From contig JAJTHA010000026.1 in NCBI GenBank assembly GCA_021299565.1, positions 1-17,833 on the forward strand: DNA of 17,833 bases, given 5' to 3'. Below the pieces are notes generated by a model. The model did not search any database, had not been told where the DNA came from, and saw only the letters and a program-made list of their open reading frames with translations. Of this stretch, positions 1-6,117 are shown in pieces (position 1 is the stretch's first letter; each line of letters opens with the position of its first letter). Both the position numbers and the translations under genes were made by a program. Source of the DNA: Candidatus Caenarcanales bacterium. Its GTDB lineage: Bacteria; Cyanobacteriota; Vampirovibrionia; LMEP-6097.

Positions 1-20
1 AATTTTAGCATAAACACTTG

Positions 21-56
21 AAAAAGCGGTCACGCAGTGACAACCGCCGCAGGCGG
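21..56 (-). terminator. Hairpin terminator after the YaaR-family gene
   Basis: Just past the stop codon at 62-64, the minus strand carries two small GC-rich hairpins. One is CCGCC-TGC-GGCGG (56 to 44). The other is GTCAC-TGC-GTGAC (41 to 29), which an outer GCG/CGC pair (47-45 with 28-26) can lengthen, and it is followed directly by five T residues (25 to 21). A GC stem followed by a T run is the layout of an intrinsic terminator. The hairpins resemble modules of the repeat elements at 5005 and 14420, so this may be a decayed copy used as a terminator. Confidence 0.6.
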
Positions 57-61
57 AAAAG

Positions 62-559
62 TTATACGAAAATATCTATAAGCAATCCCTGCAGTCTACC
101 AAGTGAATTCACCAAATCCAATTGTGGTTTTTGCCCACTAATTAAATCATGTGCCATTTCATCAAGATGCTCATCTACTATGTCAATTTTCTGAAATCTT
201 TCTTCATCAAAATTTGCTTTATATCCATGCTCTCGAGCATCATTCAAAAAATCTTTTACATCTTTGATATAGCTTTTAACTGCTTCTGGCATAGGATGAT
301 CAATAAGCATTTTGCCTTTGAGTTTTATGTCAGCGAGTCTAACCATCATTTGTGTTTCAGTTGGTCTAGTAACTATTTCACTTTGCTTGGTTTTGTTTAC
401 TAAATTGTCCCAAAAACTTTCTTTTTCAATCTTGCGGGTTTCAGAGCTTTTGATTTGAGCATTAGGATTGTTTTCAGTAGCTGCACTTTGTGACTGAGCG
501 GCAAAACTTGACTGTGATTGAATCAGATTATTGGTAAATGATACAGGACCTATACTCAT
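62..559 (-). CDS. YaaR/DUF327 family protein, probably flagellum-associated
   Basis: A 165-residue soluble protein. The first 60 residues are polar and low-complexity (Gln/Ser/Asn-rich). Residues about 65-165 resemble the YaaR (DUF327) family: a helical stretch (IKDVKDFLNDAREHGY), then KIDIVDEHLDEMAHDLI, and the family's typical ending of a DLV-N-LG-LQGLLIDIFV type, close to the 'LLDKIGEIKGLLINLY' ending of Bacillus YaaR as I recall it. The family's biochemical role is unknown. Members often occur in flagellated bacteria, which fits the rod genes at 12353-13817. The ATG at 559 has no clear Shine-Dalgarno sequence. The gene lies 71 bp downstream of the membrane-anchored gene on the same strand and is followed by a hairpin terminator. 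The family call comes from remembered sequence and is fairly sure; the role is inference. Confidence 0.7.
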   Translation of the reverse strand: MSIGPVSFTNNLIQSQSSFAAQSQSAATENNPNAQIKSSETRKIEKESFWDNLVNKTKQSEIVTRPTETQMMVRLADIKLKGKMLIDHPMPEAVKSYIKDVKDFLNDAREHGYKANFDEERFQKIDIVDEHLDEMAHDLISGQKPQLDLVNSLGRLQGLLIDIFV

Positions 560-588
560 TAAAAGTACTAGTCCACAATAAAACAGTG

Positions 589-606
589 ATAGAAACTAGG
601 TTCTAT
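589..606. promoter_or_regulatory. 18-bp near-perfect palindrome upstream of the YaaR-family gene
   Basis: ATAGAAACTAGGTTCTAT reads almost identically on both strands (16 of 18 positions, with ATAGAA/TTCTAT arms). It lies 30-47 bp upstream of the ATG at 559, in the 71-bp gap between two minus-strand genes. Its length and symmetry suit a dimeric repressor operator. It could also be a weak AT-rich hairpin after the upstream gene, but no T run follows it. Confidence 0.3.
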
Positions 607-630
607 AGCTGATCACCTAATTCAAAAAGT

Positions 631-1020
631 CTATTTTTTGGAGAAAAACATCGCTTTTGCGATATATATGACAACTCCAACTCCAGCCAAACCCAATATC
701 CATTTCATCGCTGTAGCGAAGCCGCTGGATTTTTTCCCCTCGCCTTCTTCTTTTTCTGTTTCTTCTTTGGCTTCTTCAGTTTTATTATCAGCTGTATCTG
801 TTTTATTCTCAGCATTATCAGCATCTTTTGTCGCTAGATCTTCGCCATTAGCCCTATTTGAGTCAGCAATAGCGCCTGCTTTAGCAGCAAGAGAAGACAC
901 AGATTCATTTTCGGCGTCTTTTGCAGCAATTGTTGCTTTGTCTTCAGTGCTTTCCTCGGCCGCAGCTTTTTTGGCAGTTCCACCAAGCCCAAGTCTATCC
1001 ATCATTTTCTGAATCACCAT
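631..1020 (-). CDS. Ala/Glu/Lys-rich protein with C-terminal membrane anchor
   Basis: Not recognised. The protein is 129 residues from the ATG at 1020. A short N-terminal segment (MVIQKMMDRLGLGG) is followed by about 75 residues of Ala, Glu, Asp, Lys, Asn and Thr with repeated short units (KDAENE, KDADNAEN, DTADNKTEE), probably disordered or coiled. A single hydrophobic segment near the C-terminus (WILGLAGVGVVIYIAKAMFF) ends in SKK. There is no signal peptide, so the likely topology is tail-anchored with the charged part in the cytoplasm. The frame is open to a TTG at 1053, but the ATG at 1020 is preferred because a promoter-like pair overlaps the intervening codons. It is divergent from rplY, and the YaaR-family gene follows on the same strand. 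Confidence 0.55.
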   Translation of the reverse strand: MVIQKMMDRLGLGGTAKKAAAEESTEDKATIAAKDAENESVSSLAAKAGAIADSNRANGEDLATKDADNAENKTDTADNKTEEAKEETEKEEGEGKKSSGFATAMKWILGLAGVGVVIYIAKAMFFSKK

Positions 1021-1030
1021 TGTATTTACA

Positions 1031-1060
1031 ACTATAGCAAATCCGTCATACAATTGTAAA
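1031..1060 (-). promoter_or_regulatory. Sigma-70-like promoter for the membrane-anchored gene
   Basis: On the minus strand, TTTACA (1060-1055) and TATAGT (1036-1031) are separated by 18 bp. The -10 hexamer ends 10 nt before the ATG at 1020, so the transcript would start only a few nucleotides before the start codon, and no Shine-Dalgarno sequence is present. This supports the ATG at 1020 over the upstream TTG. Confidence 0.45.
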
Positions 1061-1081
1061 GCTTAAAAAAGCTTGAAAAAT

Positions 1082-1131
1082 CCTGATCTCAAGAGCAAAA
1101 CCTGATTTCAGAACTAACAAGTTGCTAGAAT
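1082..1131 (+). promoter_or_regulatory. rplY promoter region with a direct repeat
   Basis: A -10-like TAGAAT lies at 1126-1131, 13 nt before the rplY ATG, with no good -35 hexamer 16-18 bp upstream. Instead, two direct repeats CCTGAT(C/T)TCA stand at 1082-1091 and 1101-1110, 19 bp apart, and the second reaches into the expected -35 region. A weak -35 overlapped by tandem sites is how activator-dependent promoters are often built. This is inference from spacing alone. Confidence 0.3.
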
Positions 1132-1144
1132 AAGCGACTTAATC

Positions 1145-1792
1145 ATGGCAGTACATTTACCAGTTAGTCCTAGAGAAAAAAACAGCAAACCTAGAGCCCT
1201 CAGAAGAGCGGGCTTTATACCTGCAACAGTTTATGGTCCTGAAATTGAGGCCAAAAACATACAGCTTTCTGCAAAAGAGTTTTCAAGAGTATCGTTTGAG
1301 GACTACTCTCACTTGATGTTCTTGCAGAATTCAGATGGTACTGAAGAAGAAGCCTTGATCAAAAATGTTCAAAAAGATAGTTTAACTAGAGCTGTTATGA
1401 ACATTGAGTTTTATAAAGTTAAGCGTGGTCACAAAGTAAACATGAAAGTTGCAATCAAGTTTGTTGGTGACTCTCAAGCAGTTAAATTAGGTGCAGATTT
1501 CGTTGCAGTTCACAAAGAAGCGCACATTAGATGTTTCCCTAGACACATACCTTACTTTATTGAAGTTGATATCAGTAAATTAGAAAAAGCAGATGACCAT
1601 ATCACTTTTGCTGATCTAAATATCAATAGAGAAGAGATAGAAATTATGGATCCTGAGTCTGAGATCATCTGTAAAGCAGAGACTAAGCGTAAAGATCACA
1701 TGCTTGAGCCTGTTGAAACTGCAACTGTAGATGCAGCCAATGTTCCTACTGTAGAAAAAGAGAAGAAAGACAAAGAAGAAGCTAAAAAATAG
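1145..1792 (+). CDS. rplY: Large-subunit ribosomal protein bL25, long Ctc/TL5 form
   Basis: The 215-residue protein binds 5S rRNA in the large ribosomal subunit. The N-terminal domain (about 1-92) has the family signature of basic residues followed by LRRAGFIPATVYG, then LSAKEF and a ALIKNVQKD segment. A second beta-rich domain (about 95-185, with VHKEAHIRCFPRHIPYFIEVDISKLE) makes it the long Ctc/TL5 type rather than the roughly 95-residue E. coli form. The C-terminus is a Lys/Glu-rich tail (KEKKDKEEAKK). The ATG at 1145 gives the expected N-terminus; no Shine-Dalgarno sequence is evident. The helicase-nuclease gene starts 9 nt after the stop, so the two are probably co-transcribed. The Ctc form is a general stress protein in Bacillus; stress control here is not shown. 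Confidence 0.93.
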   Translation: MAVHLPVSPREKNSKPRALRRAGFIPATVYGPEIEAKNIQLSAKEFSRVSFEDYSHLMFLQNSDGTEEEALIKNVQKDSLTRAVMNIEFYKVKRGHKVNMKVAIKFVGDSQAVKLGADFVAVHKEAHIRCFPRHIPYFIEVDISKLEKADDHITFADLNINREEIEIMDPESEIICKAETKRKDHMLEPVETATVDAANVPTVEKEKKDKEEAKK

Positions 1793-1801
1793 TAATTTTT
1801 T

Positions 1802-4800
1802 GTGGCAACTGATCTCAAATCCAAAGATAGTTTCCAGAGTGCTTATGATAATTTAAATCCTGCTCAAAAACAGGCAGTTAATACTATTGAAGGTCCTGTA
1901 ATTGTGCTTGCTGGTCCTGGTACCGGTAAAACACAAATCCTTGCTCTTAGGATCGCAAATATATTAAGGCATGAAGATAGTCAGGTCAGACCTTCAAATA
2001 TTTTGTGTTTGACCTTCACTGAGTCTGGGGTATCAGCGATGCGCAATAGATTACTTGAGTTTATTGGTAATCAAGCCTACTATGTGGGGATTTTCACTTT
2101 CCATTCTTTTTGCAATGATGTGATCAAATCCAACCCTGATAAGTTTTCTCACATTAACGCAATTAGCGATCTTGAGAAAATACATTTATTTGAGCAAATT
2201 ATTGATGAGCTTGAGCCCGATAGCTCTATCAAACCTTTTGGTGATCCACATTTTTATCGAAAAGATTTGATGAGATTGGTGCAAAATTTCAAACGAGAAT
2301 CAATCAAGCCTGAAGATATAGAGTCATTAATTGATTCATGTGAAAAATTTATTGAATCAAATCAGAATTTATTGGATGAATTTGTTCATATCCATGGAAA
2401 AACTATTAAAGAATCACATTGTGCTGATTTTCTCTCGGCGTTGAAAGCTGGTCCTGGTGATGCTTTGATTAAGCTTTTTGAAGACAATTGTAAACAATCG
2501 ATTAAACCAAACGATTTCAAAAATTTCGTAAAAGATTTTTATGAAGATCAAATCAAAAACATACCGAGACAAAAAGAATTAGTCAAAGTCTATCAAAGGT
2601 ATCAAGAGAAACTTAAATCTCTAAAACTATATGACTTTGAAGATATGATACTAAGGGTTATCAAACAATTTGAAAATGATAGAGAATTGTTAGCTGAATA
2701 TCAAGAGAAATTTCAATATATTTTGGTAGATGAATATCAAGATACCAATGGATCTCAAAATCGTATATTAGAGTTGCTGACAGCTTTTTATGGATCAAAT
2801 TCAAATATTTTTGTGGTCGGAGATGATGATCAAGCTATTTATCGTTTTCAGGGCGCTTCAGTAGAAAATATTATTTATTTTTACAACAAATATCAAGAAC
2901 ATCTTACGAGTATAGTGCTTGAAACCAACTATAGAAGCACCCAACAGATTTTGGATTTATCCTATAAATTGATTGAATACAATTCAAGTCGAATTAGTAA
3001 AATCGTCAAAATCACCAAAAAACTTTTTGCAGCAAAGTCTGACTCCCAACTATCACCAGTAGAAATCAATAGCTGTCAGGATAAAACGACGGAGCTTTAT
3101 GCAATAACTAATCGCATTAAAGAATTAACCAATCAGATTCCATCTAACCAGATCGCTGTATTAGTAAGAGAAAACAAAAATATACTAGAGGTGAAAAGAG
3201 CACTGGAGCTTATGCGGATCCCTTGCCAAGCTCATTTGAGCTCAAATATTTTTGACGATATTTATATTTCTCAATTTTTGGACTTACTAAAAGTTATTTC
3301 CAACTTGGCTTCAAATCAATATTTATTATTTAATTTATTGAACTATAGCTTTGTTTTTGAATCTAAAGAGTTTAGAGATAAAAATATTAGTTACCTAGAT
3401 ATTTATCGGACTCAGAGTAAATATAGATCAAATAAAAGTGAAGAAACGATTACAGAGTATTTATTGCGAGAGCCATTGTTTTCTGAATTTATAGCAAAAA
3501 TAATCGAGTTTAATCAAAAAGCTGTCAATTACAGAGTTGTAGACTTGGTGGAGCAGATCGCCAAAGAGTTTGGCTATCTGCAATTTATTCTTAAGCAGAA
3601 ATCTAGAATAGAAGCCATTGCTAATTTAGAAGCACTTTTTAGAGAGATAGAGAAACTTAGCTCTAATTCTAATGTTATTTTCAAGACCTTTGATAGCTCT
3701 CATATTAAAGAATTAAAGCTTGGAGATTTTATCAAATATATAGAACTATTAGACAACAACGATTTAAGCATTGAAGCGAGTAAGATTTATGCAAATATCA
3801 ATGCTGTTAATATAATGACGGCTCACAAGTCTAAAGGTTTAGAATTTGAACATGTTTTTGTCTACGACTGTAATGATAAACTCTGGGGTAATAATTCAAA
3901 AAAACAAAACATAAAGCTACCTCCAAACTTACAAGTCAGCGAGGCAATTAAGTCAGTAGACTTGAATGAAGATGAAAGAAGGCTGTTTTATGTAGCTTTG
4001 ACGAGAGCAAAAGATCAAGCTTATATTTATTATCGACTTAAAAAAGATGATGGCAAAGATGATGTTCCTTCTATTTTTGTAACTGAGTTACTTAGTGCTG
4101 AAAATCATTTGCTGCATCATAATCAAATAAAAATCAATCAAGAAGACATTGTTGAATTTAGCCTTAAACGTTTTGAAACTAAAACAGATGATTCGTTGGA
4201 TTTGGAAAAGGCTTTTATAGACAGTCTTTTGGAGCATTACCAGCTGTCAGTGACGCATTTGAATAATTTTATTGCTTGTCCTCGCAAATTTTTCTATCAA
4301 AACCTTTTGAGAGTTCCTGCTGCCAAAAATCTTCATGGTTGTTTGGGAAGTGCTGTACATGGAGCTTTATTCGACCATTTTAGTAAAAAACAAAGTCAGA
4401 ATAAAGAATTAGCAATAAAAGTGGCTTTGGACAATTTTGAAGAAAGACTGAGAAGAGATAGACTGACAGAAAGTGAGTTTGCTTTAGTCTCAAGTAATGG
4501 CAGGAGAATTATACAAGAATATTTCGATAGATATTTTGATACTTTTAGCTATGATAATTTGCTTGAATATGATTTTTCAAATAAGGGTGTGAATTTTGAG
4601 GGGACAAAATTAACAGGTAAATTAGACAAAATTGAGATTAAATCAGAAACTCAAGTACGAGTCATAGATTACAAAACAGGTAAAGCTGCCAAAGGCAAAA
4701 GCAAAGCTAAATTTGGTGGAGACTATCATAGGCAAATTGTTTTTTATCAACTCCTTTGTGATTTAGCTAAAGCCAATTCTAGCTTTAAATACCGCATGAT

Positions 4801-4999
4801 TGAGGGTGAAATTGATTTCCTTGAGCCTGAGCAGGATAAATTTGTTCGCGTGCCTATTGCAGTATCGGAGCAAGACCTAGATCTTCTCAAACTAGAGATA
4901 CGATCAATGATGTCGCGAGTTAAAGATCATGATTTCGCCATGACCACTGATACTCAGCATTGTGAACAATGTCAATTCAAAAATATTTGTGGTAGATAG
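1802..4999 (+). CDS. UvrD/AddA-type helicase fused to RecB-type Fe-S nuclease
   Basis: A 1065-residue SF1A helicase with a C-terminal nuclease, expected to process DNA ends for recombinational repair. Helicase motifs seen: Walker A GPGTGKT (38-44), DEYQDT (about 310), VGDDDQAIYRFQG (about 340), NYRS, NIMTAHKSKGLEF (about 670) and VALTRAKDQ (about 731). The nuclease domain begins near 813. It has His853 (SAVHG), Asp942 (GKLDKIE) and the Asp956-Tyr-Lys958 pair, which together form the PD-(D/E)XK centre. Cys826 with Cys1054, Cys1057 and Cys1063 matches the C-(long)-C-x2-C-x5-C iron-sulfur staple of AddB-like nucleases. No partner subunit lies nearby. It starts at a GTG 9 nt after rplY with no clear Shine-Dalgarno sequence. 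The architecture recalls AdnA/AdnB subunits; assignment to a named subfamily needs a tree. Confidence 0.9.
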   Translation: MATDLKSKDSFQSAYDNLNPAQKQAVNTIEGPVIVLAGPGTGKTQILALRIANILRHEDSQVRPSNILCLTFTESGVSAMRNRLLEFIGNQAYYVGIFTFHSFCNDVIKSNPDKFSHINAISDLEKIHLFEQIIDELEPDSSIKPFGDPHFYRKDLMRLVQNFKRESIKPEDIESLIDSCEKFIESNQNLLDEFVHIHGKTIKESHCADFLSALKAGPGDALIKLFEDNCKQSIKPNDFKNFVKDFYEDQIKNIPRQKELVKVYQRYQEKLKSLKLYDFEDMILRVIKQFENDRELLAEYQEKFQYILVDEYQDTNGSQNRILELLTAFYGSNSNIFVVGDDDQAIYRFQGASVENIIYFYNKYQEHLTSIVLETNYRSTQQILDLSYKLIEYNSSRISKIVKITKKLFAAKSDSQLSPVEINSCQDKTTELYAITNRIKELTNQIPSNQIAVLVRENKNILEVKRALELMRIPCQAHLSSNIFDDIYISQFLDLLKVISNLASNQYLLFNLLNYSFVFESKEFRDKNISYLDIYRTQSKYRSNKSEETITEYLLREPLFSEFIAKIIEFNQKAVNYRVVDLVEQIAKEFGYLQFILKQKSRIEAIANLEALFREIEKLSSNSNVIFKTFDSSHIKELKLGDFIKYIELLDNNDLSIEASKIYANINAVNIMTAHKSKGLEFEHVFVYDCNDKLWGNNSKKQNIKLPPNLQVSEAIKSVDLNEDERRLFYVALTRAKDQAYIYYRLKKDDGKDDVPSIFVTELLSAENHLLHHNQIKINQEDIVEFSLKRFETKTDDSLDLEKAFIDSLLEHYQLSVTHLNNFIACPRKFFYQNLLRVPAAKNLHGCLGSAVHGALFDHFSKKQSQNKELAIKVALDNFEERLRRDRLTESEFALVSSNGRRIIQEYFDRYFDTFSYDNLLEYDFSNKGVNFEGTKLTGKLDKIEIKSETQVRVIDYKTGKAAKGKSKAKFGGDYHRQIVFYQLLCDLAKANSSFKYRMIEGEIDFLEPEQDKFVRVPIAVSEQDLDLLKLEIRSMMSRVKDHDFAMTTDTQHCEQCQFKNICGR

Positions 5000-5004
5000 T
5001 TGAC

Positions 5005-5086
5005 GTCATCGCGAGCCTCCGAAGGAGGCGTGGCGATCTCGTTCGGTATTTGCCGAGGGGGATTGCTTCGCTACGCTCGCAATGAC
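5005..5086. repeat. GC-rich inverted-repeat element, copy 1
   Basis: An 82-bp element between the convergent helicase and HDOD genes. Its ends are inverted repeats (GTCATCGCGAGC and, read inward from the other end, GTCATTGCGAGC). Inside the left end is a 6-bp hairpin GCCTCC-GAA-GGAGGC (5015-5029), followed by GTGGCGATCT. It is much more GC-rich than the flanks and has no coding capacity. Copy 2 at 14420-14506 aligns with it in reverse orientation. It resembles widespread small palindromic (REP- or MITE-like) repeats and may also act as a terminator for both flanking genes. Confidence 0.8.
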
Positions 5087-5108
5087 ATAATGCGAAATGA
5101 ATCAGATA

Positions 5109-6008
5109 CTATTTCACTGACATTTCAAACTCTAAGGTTTTCACAAACAATAAGCTAATTTTATTGCCCCATTGTTCAAGGCTGACTTCTAGCCCCAAAT
5201 CTTGCATTGATTTTTGGGCTTGTCCCCAAATGCTTGACGGACTTTGTGATTTATCAGAAAAACAATTTGCAATATAACTTGAAAAAGCTACAATCTGACA
5301 CAATTTCATGTTTTTGCTTTTTACTCTAGTTGCATCAAAATCATTTTGTACTAGATCAACCATTTCTGCTGGCATAGTATAGTATTTGAAAAGTTTTGAG
5401 CCTAATTCAGCTGCATCGTATCCAAGTACGGATATTTGAGCTTCTTTTTTACCAACACCATTCGCGATTTTTTGATCAACCAAAATTGAAGAACTAGTAT
5501 CATTAATCGACAAAACTGCTTCAGGTAAATCTTGCAATAAAGCACTCATGAAAGCAATTTCAGGACTTTCATAATTAACCCACTGTGAGACAGCTTTTGC
5601 AATAACAGCAGATTTGATGCATCTTTTCCAATTTCTTTGTTTGGACTCTGTCAATCTGCTCCCTATCGCATTAGTGTATTTATTCACCAACTCTAGTTCA
5701 ATCATGTTCTCAATCAAGTTGTTCTCTAAATTATGAACAGCAGTAACAAAGTCGTTTTTACTCGCGTTTGCAGTAAGGTTTTGTGAGCCAGAAAGAGTTA
5801 GAAGTTTGAGTTTAAGAGCCTGGTCTTTGAGTAGCTCATCGACAAACCCTTGATTAGATTTTTGTTTGCTGTAGGCAAGTTTGAGTAGGCTTAAAAAATA
5901 GATAGGTTTTTGAGGTAGATAATCTGTATTCTTTAGTACAGTTCCAAGCTTACCAAATGCGCTTAGACCAATTGAAAATAGGGCTTTTTGTGTGTTGAGA
6001 TTGACCAT
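5109..6008 (-). CDS. Divergent HDOD-domain protein
   Basis: A 299-residue cytoplasmic protein. Residues about 130-225 follow the HDOD pattern: a helix (IKSAVIAKAVSQWV), PEIAFMSALLQDLPEAVLS, then VLGYDAAELGSKLFKYYTMPAEMVDLV. In typical HDOD proteins the first part reads 'AFLAGLLHDIGKLVL'; here QDLP (159-162) replaces the HDIG-like motif, so no metal-dependent hydrolase activity is expected. HDOD proteins are usually signalling adaptors, often linked to motility, chemotaxis or c-di-GMP. The ATG at 6008 is fixed by an AAGGAG six bases upstream. A sigma-28-like promoter lies further upstream, which puts the gene in a flagellar-type regulon by inference. The family call is moderately sure because the similarity is weak. 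Confidence 0.6.
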   Translation of the reverse strand: MVNLNTQKALFSIGLSAFGKLGTVLKNTDYLPQKPIYFLSLLKLAYSKQKSNQGFVDELLKDQALKLKLLTLSGSQNLTANASKNDFVTAVHNLENNLIENMIELELVNKYTNAIGSRLTESKQRNWKRCIKSAVIAKAVSQWVNYESPEIAFMSALLQDLPEAVLSINDTSSSILVDQKIANGVGKKEAQISVLGYDAAELGSKLFKYYTMPAEMVDLVQNDFDATRVKSKNMKLCQIVAFSSYIANCFSDKSQSPSSIWGQAQKSMQDLGLEVSLEQWGNKISLLFVKTLEFEMSVK

Positions 6009-6014
6009 GGGTGA

Positions 6015-6020
6015 CTCCTT
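6015..6020 (-). promoter_or_regulatory. Strong ribosome binding site for the HDOD gene
   Basis: On the minus strand AAGGAG stands six nucleotides before the ATG at 6008. It fixes that start, and it is one of the few canonical Shine-Dalgarno sequences in the window. Confidence 0.8.
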
Positions 6021-6037
6021 TACTAGTTCATCTAGAT

Positions 6038-6065
6038 CTATCGGTCATCTAATGATTACTCTTTA
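6038..6065 (-). promoter_or_regulatory. Sigma-28 (FliA/SigD)-like promoter of the HDOD gene
   Basis: On the minus strand TAAA (6065-6062) is followed after 16 bp by ACCGATAG (6045-6038). The flagellar sigma consensus is TAAA-N15-GCCGATAA in enterics, with a similar TAAA-N14 to 16-GCCGATAT in Bacillus; the CCGATA core is exact. A start about 8 nt downstream would leave a leader of some 20 nt containing the AAGGAG site. No good sigma-70 alternative is seen. The -35 part overlaps a TTTAGT/ACTAAA dyad (6062-6080). Confidence 0.5.
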
Positions 6066-6082
6066 GTAAAAAAAACTAAAAT

Positions 6083-6104
6083 CCACTTAGTGGTGTAGTA
6101 CAAT
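6083..6104 (+). promoter_or_regulatory. aroKB promoter candidate with a dyad
   Basis: TACAAT at 6099-6104 lies 13 nt before the aroKB ATG and is the best -10 candidate; the -35 region (CTAAAA-like) is weak. A perfect dyad CCACT-T-AGTGG (6083-6093) sits in the spacer between the two, where a repressor could block polymerase. Its operator role is a guess from position. Confidence 0.3.
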
Positions 6105-6117
6105 TCATTTTTAAGAA

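Noticed and set aside
149..403. Hydrophobic plus-strand frame inside the YaaR-family gene
   Set aside because: It is the antisense shadow of a recognised family, rich in Phe, Ile and Cys as expected for such frames in AT-rich DNA.
638..1012. Long open frame on the plus strand opposite the membrane-anchored gene
   Set aside because: It is antisense to an Ala/Glu/Lys-rich gene, whose codons leave the opposite strand open. The product is Ser/Ala/Phe-rich without any plausible domain, and the minus-strand frame has a promoter and a clear membrane anchor.
1021..1053. TTG start 11 codons upstream for the membrane-anchored protein
   Set aside because: The added codons overlap the putative -10 element, and the inner ATG gives a more natural N-terminus.
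1053..1076. Two AAGCTT palindromes in the rplY upstream region as an operator
   Set aside because: A six-base palindrome repeated in an A-rich stretch is likely by chance in this AT-rich DNA.
5005..5086. CRISPR or transposase-carrying insertion sequence
   Set aside because: The two copies are single, far apart, inverted relative to each other and below 90 bp, with no spacers and no coding capacity.
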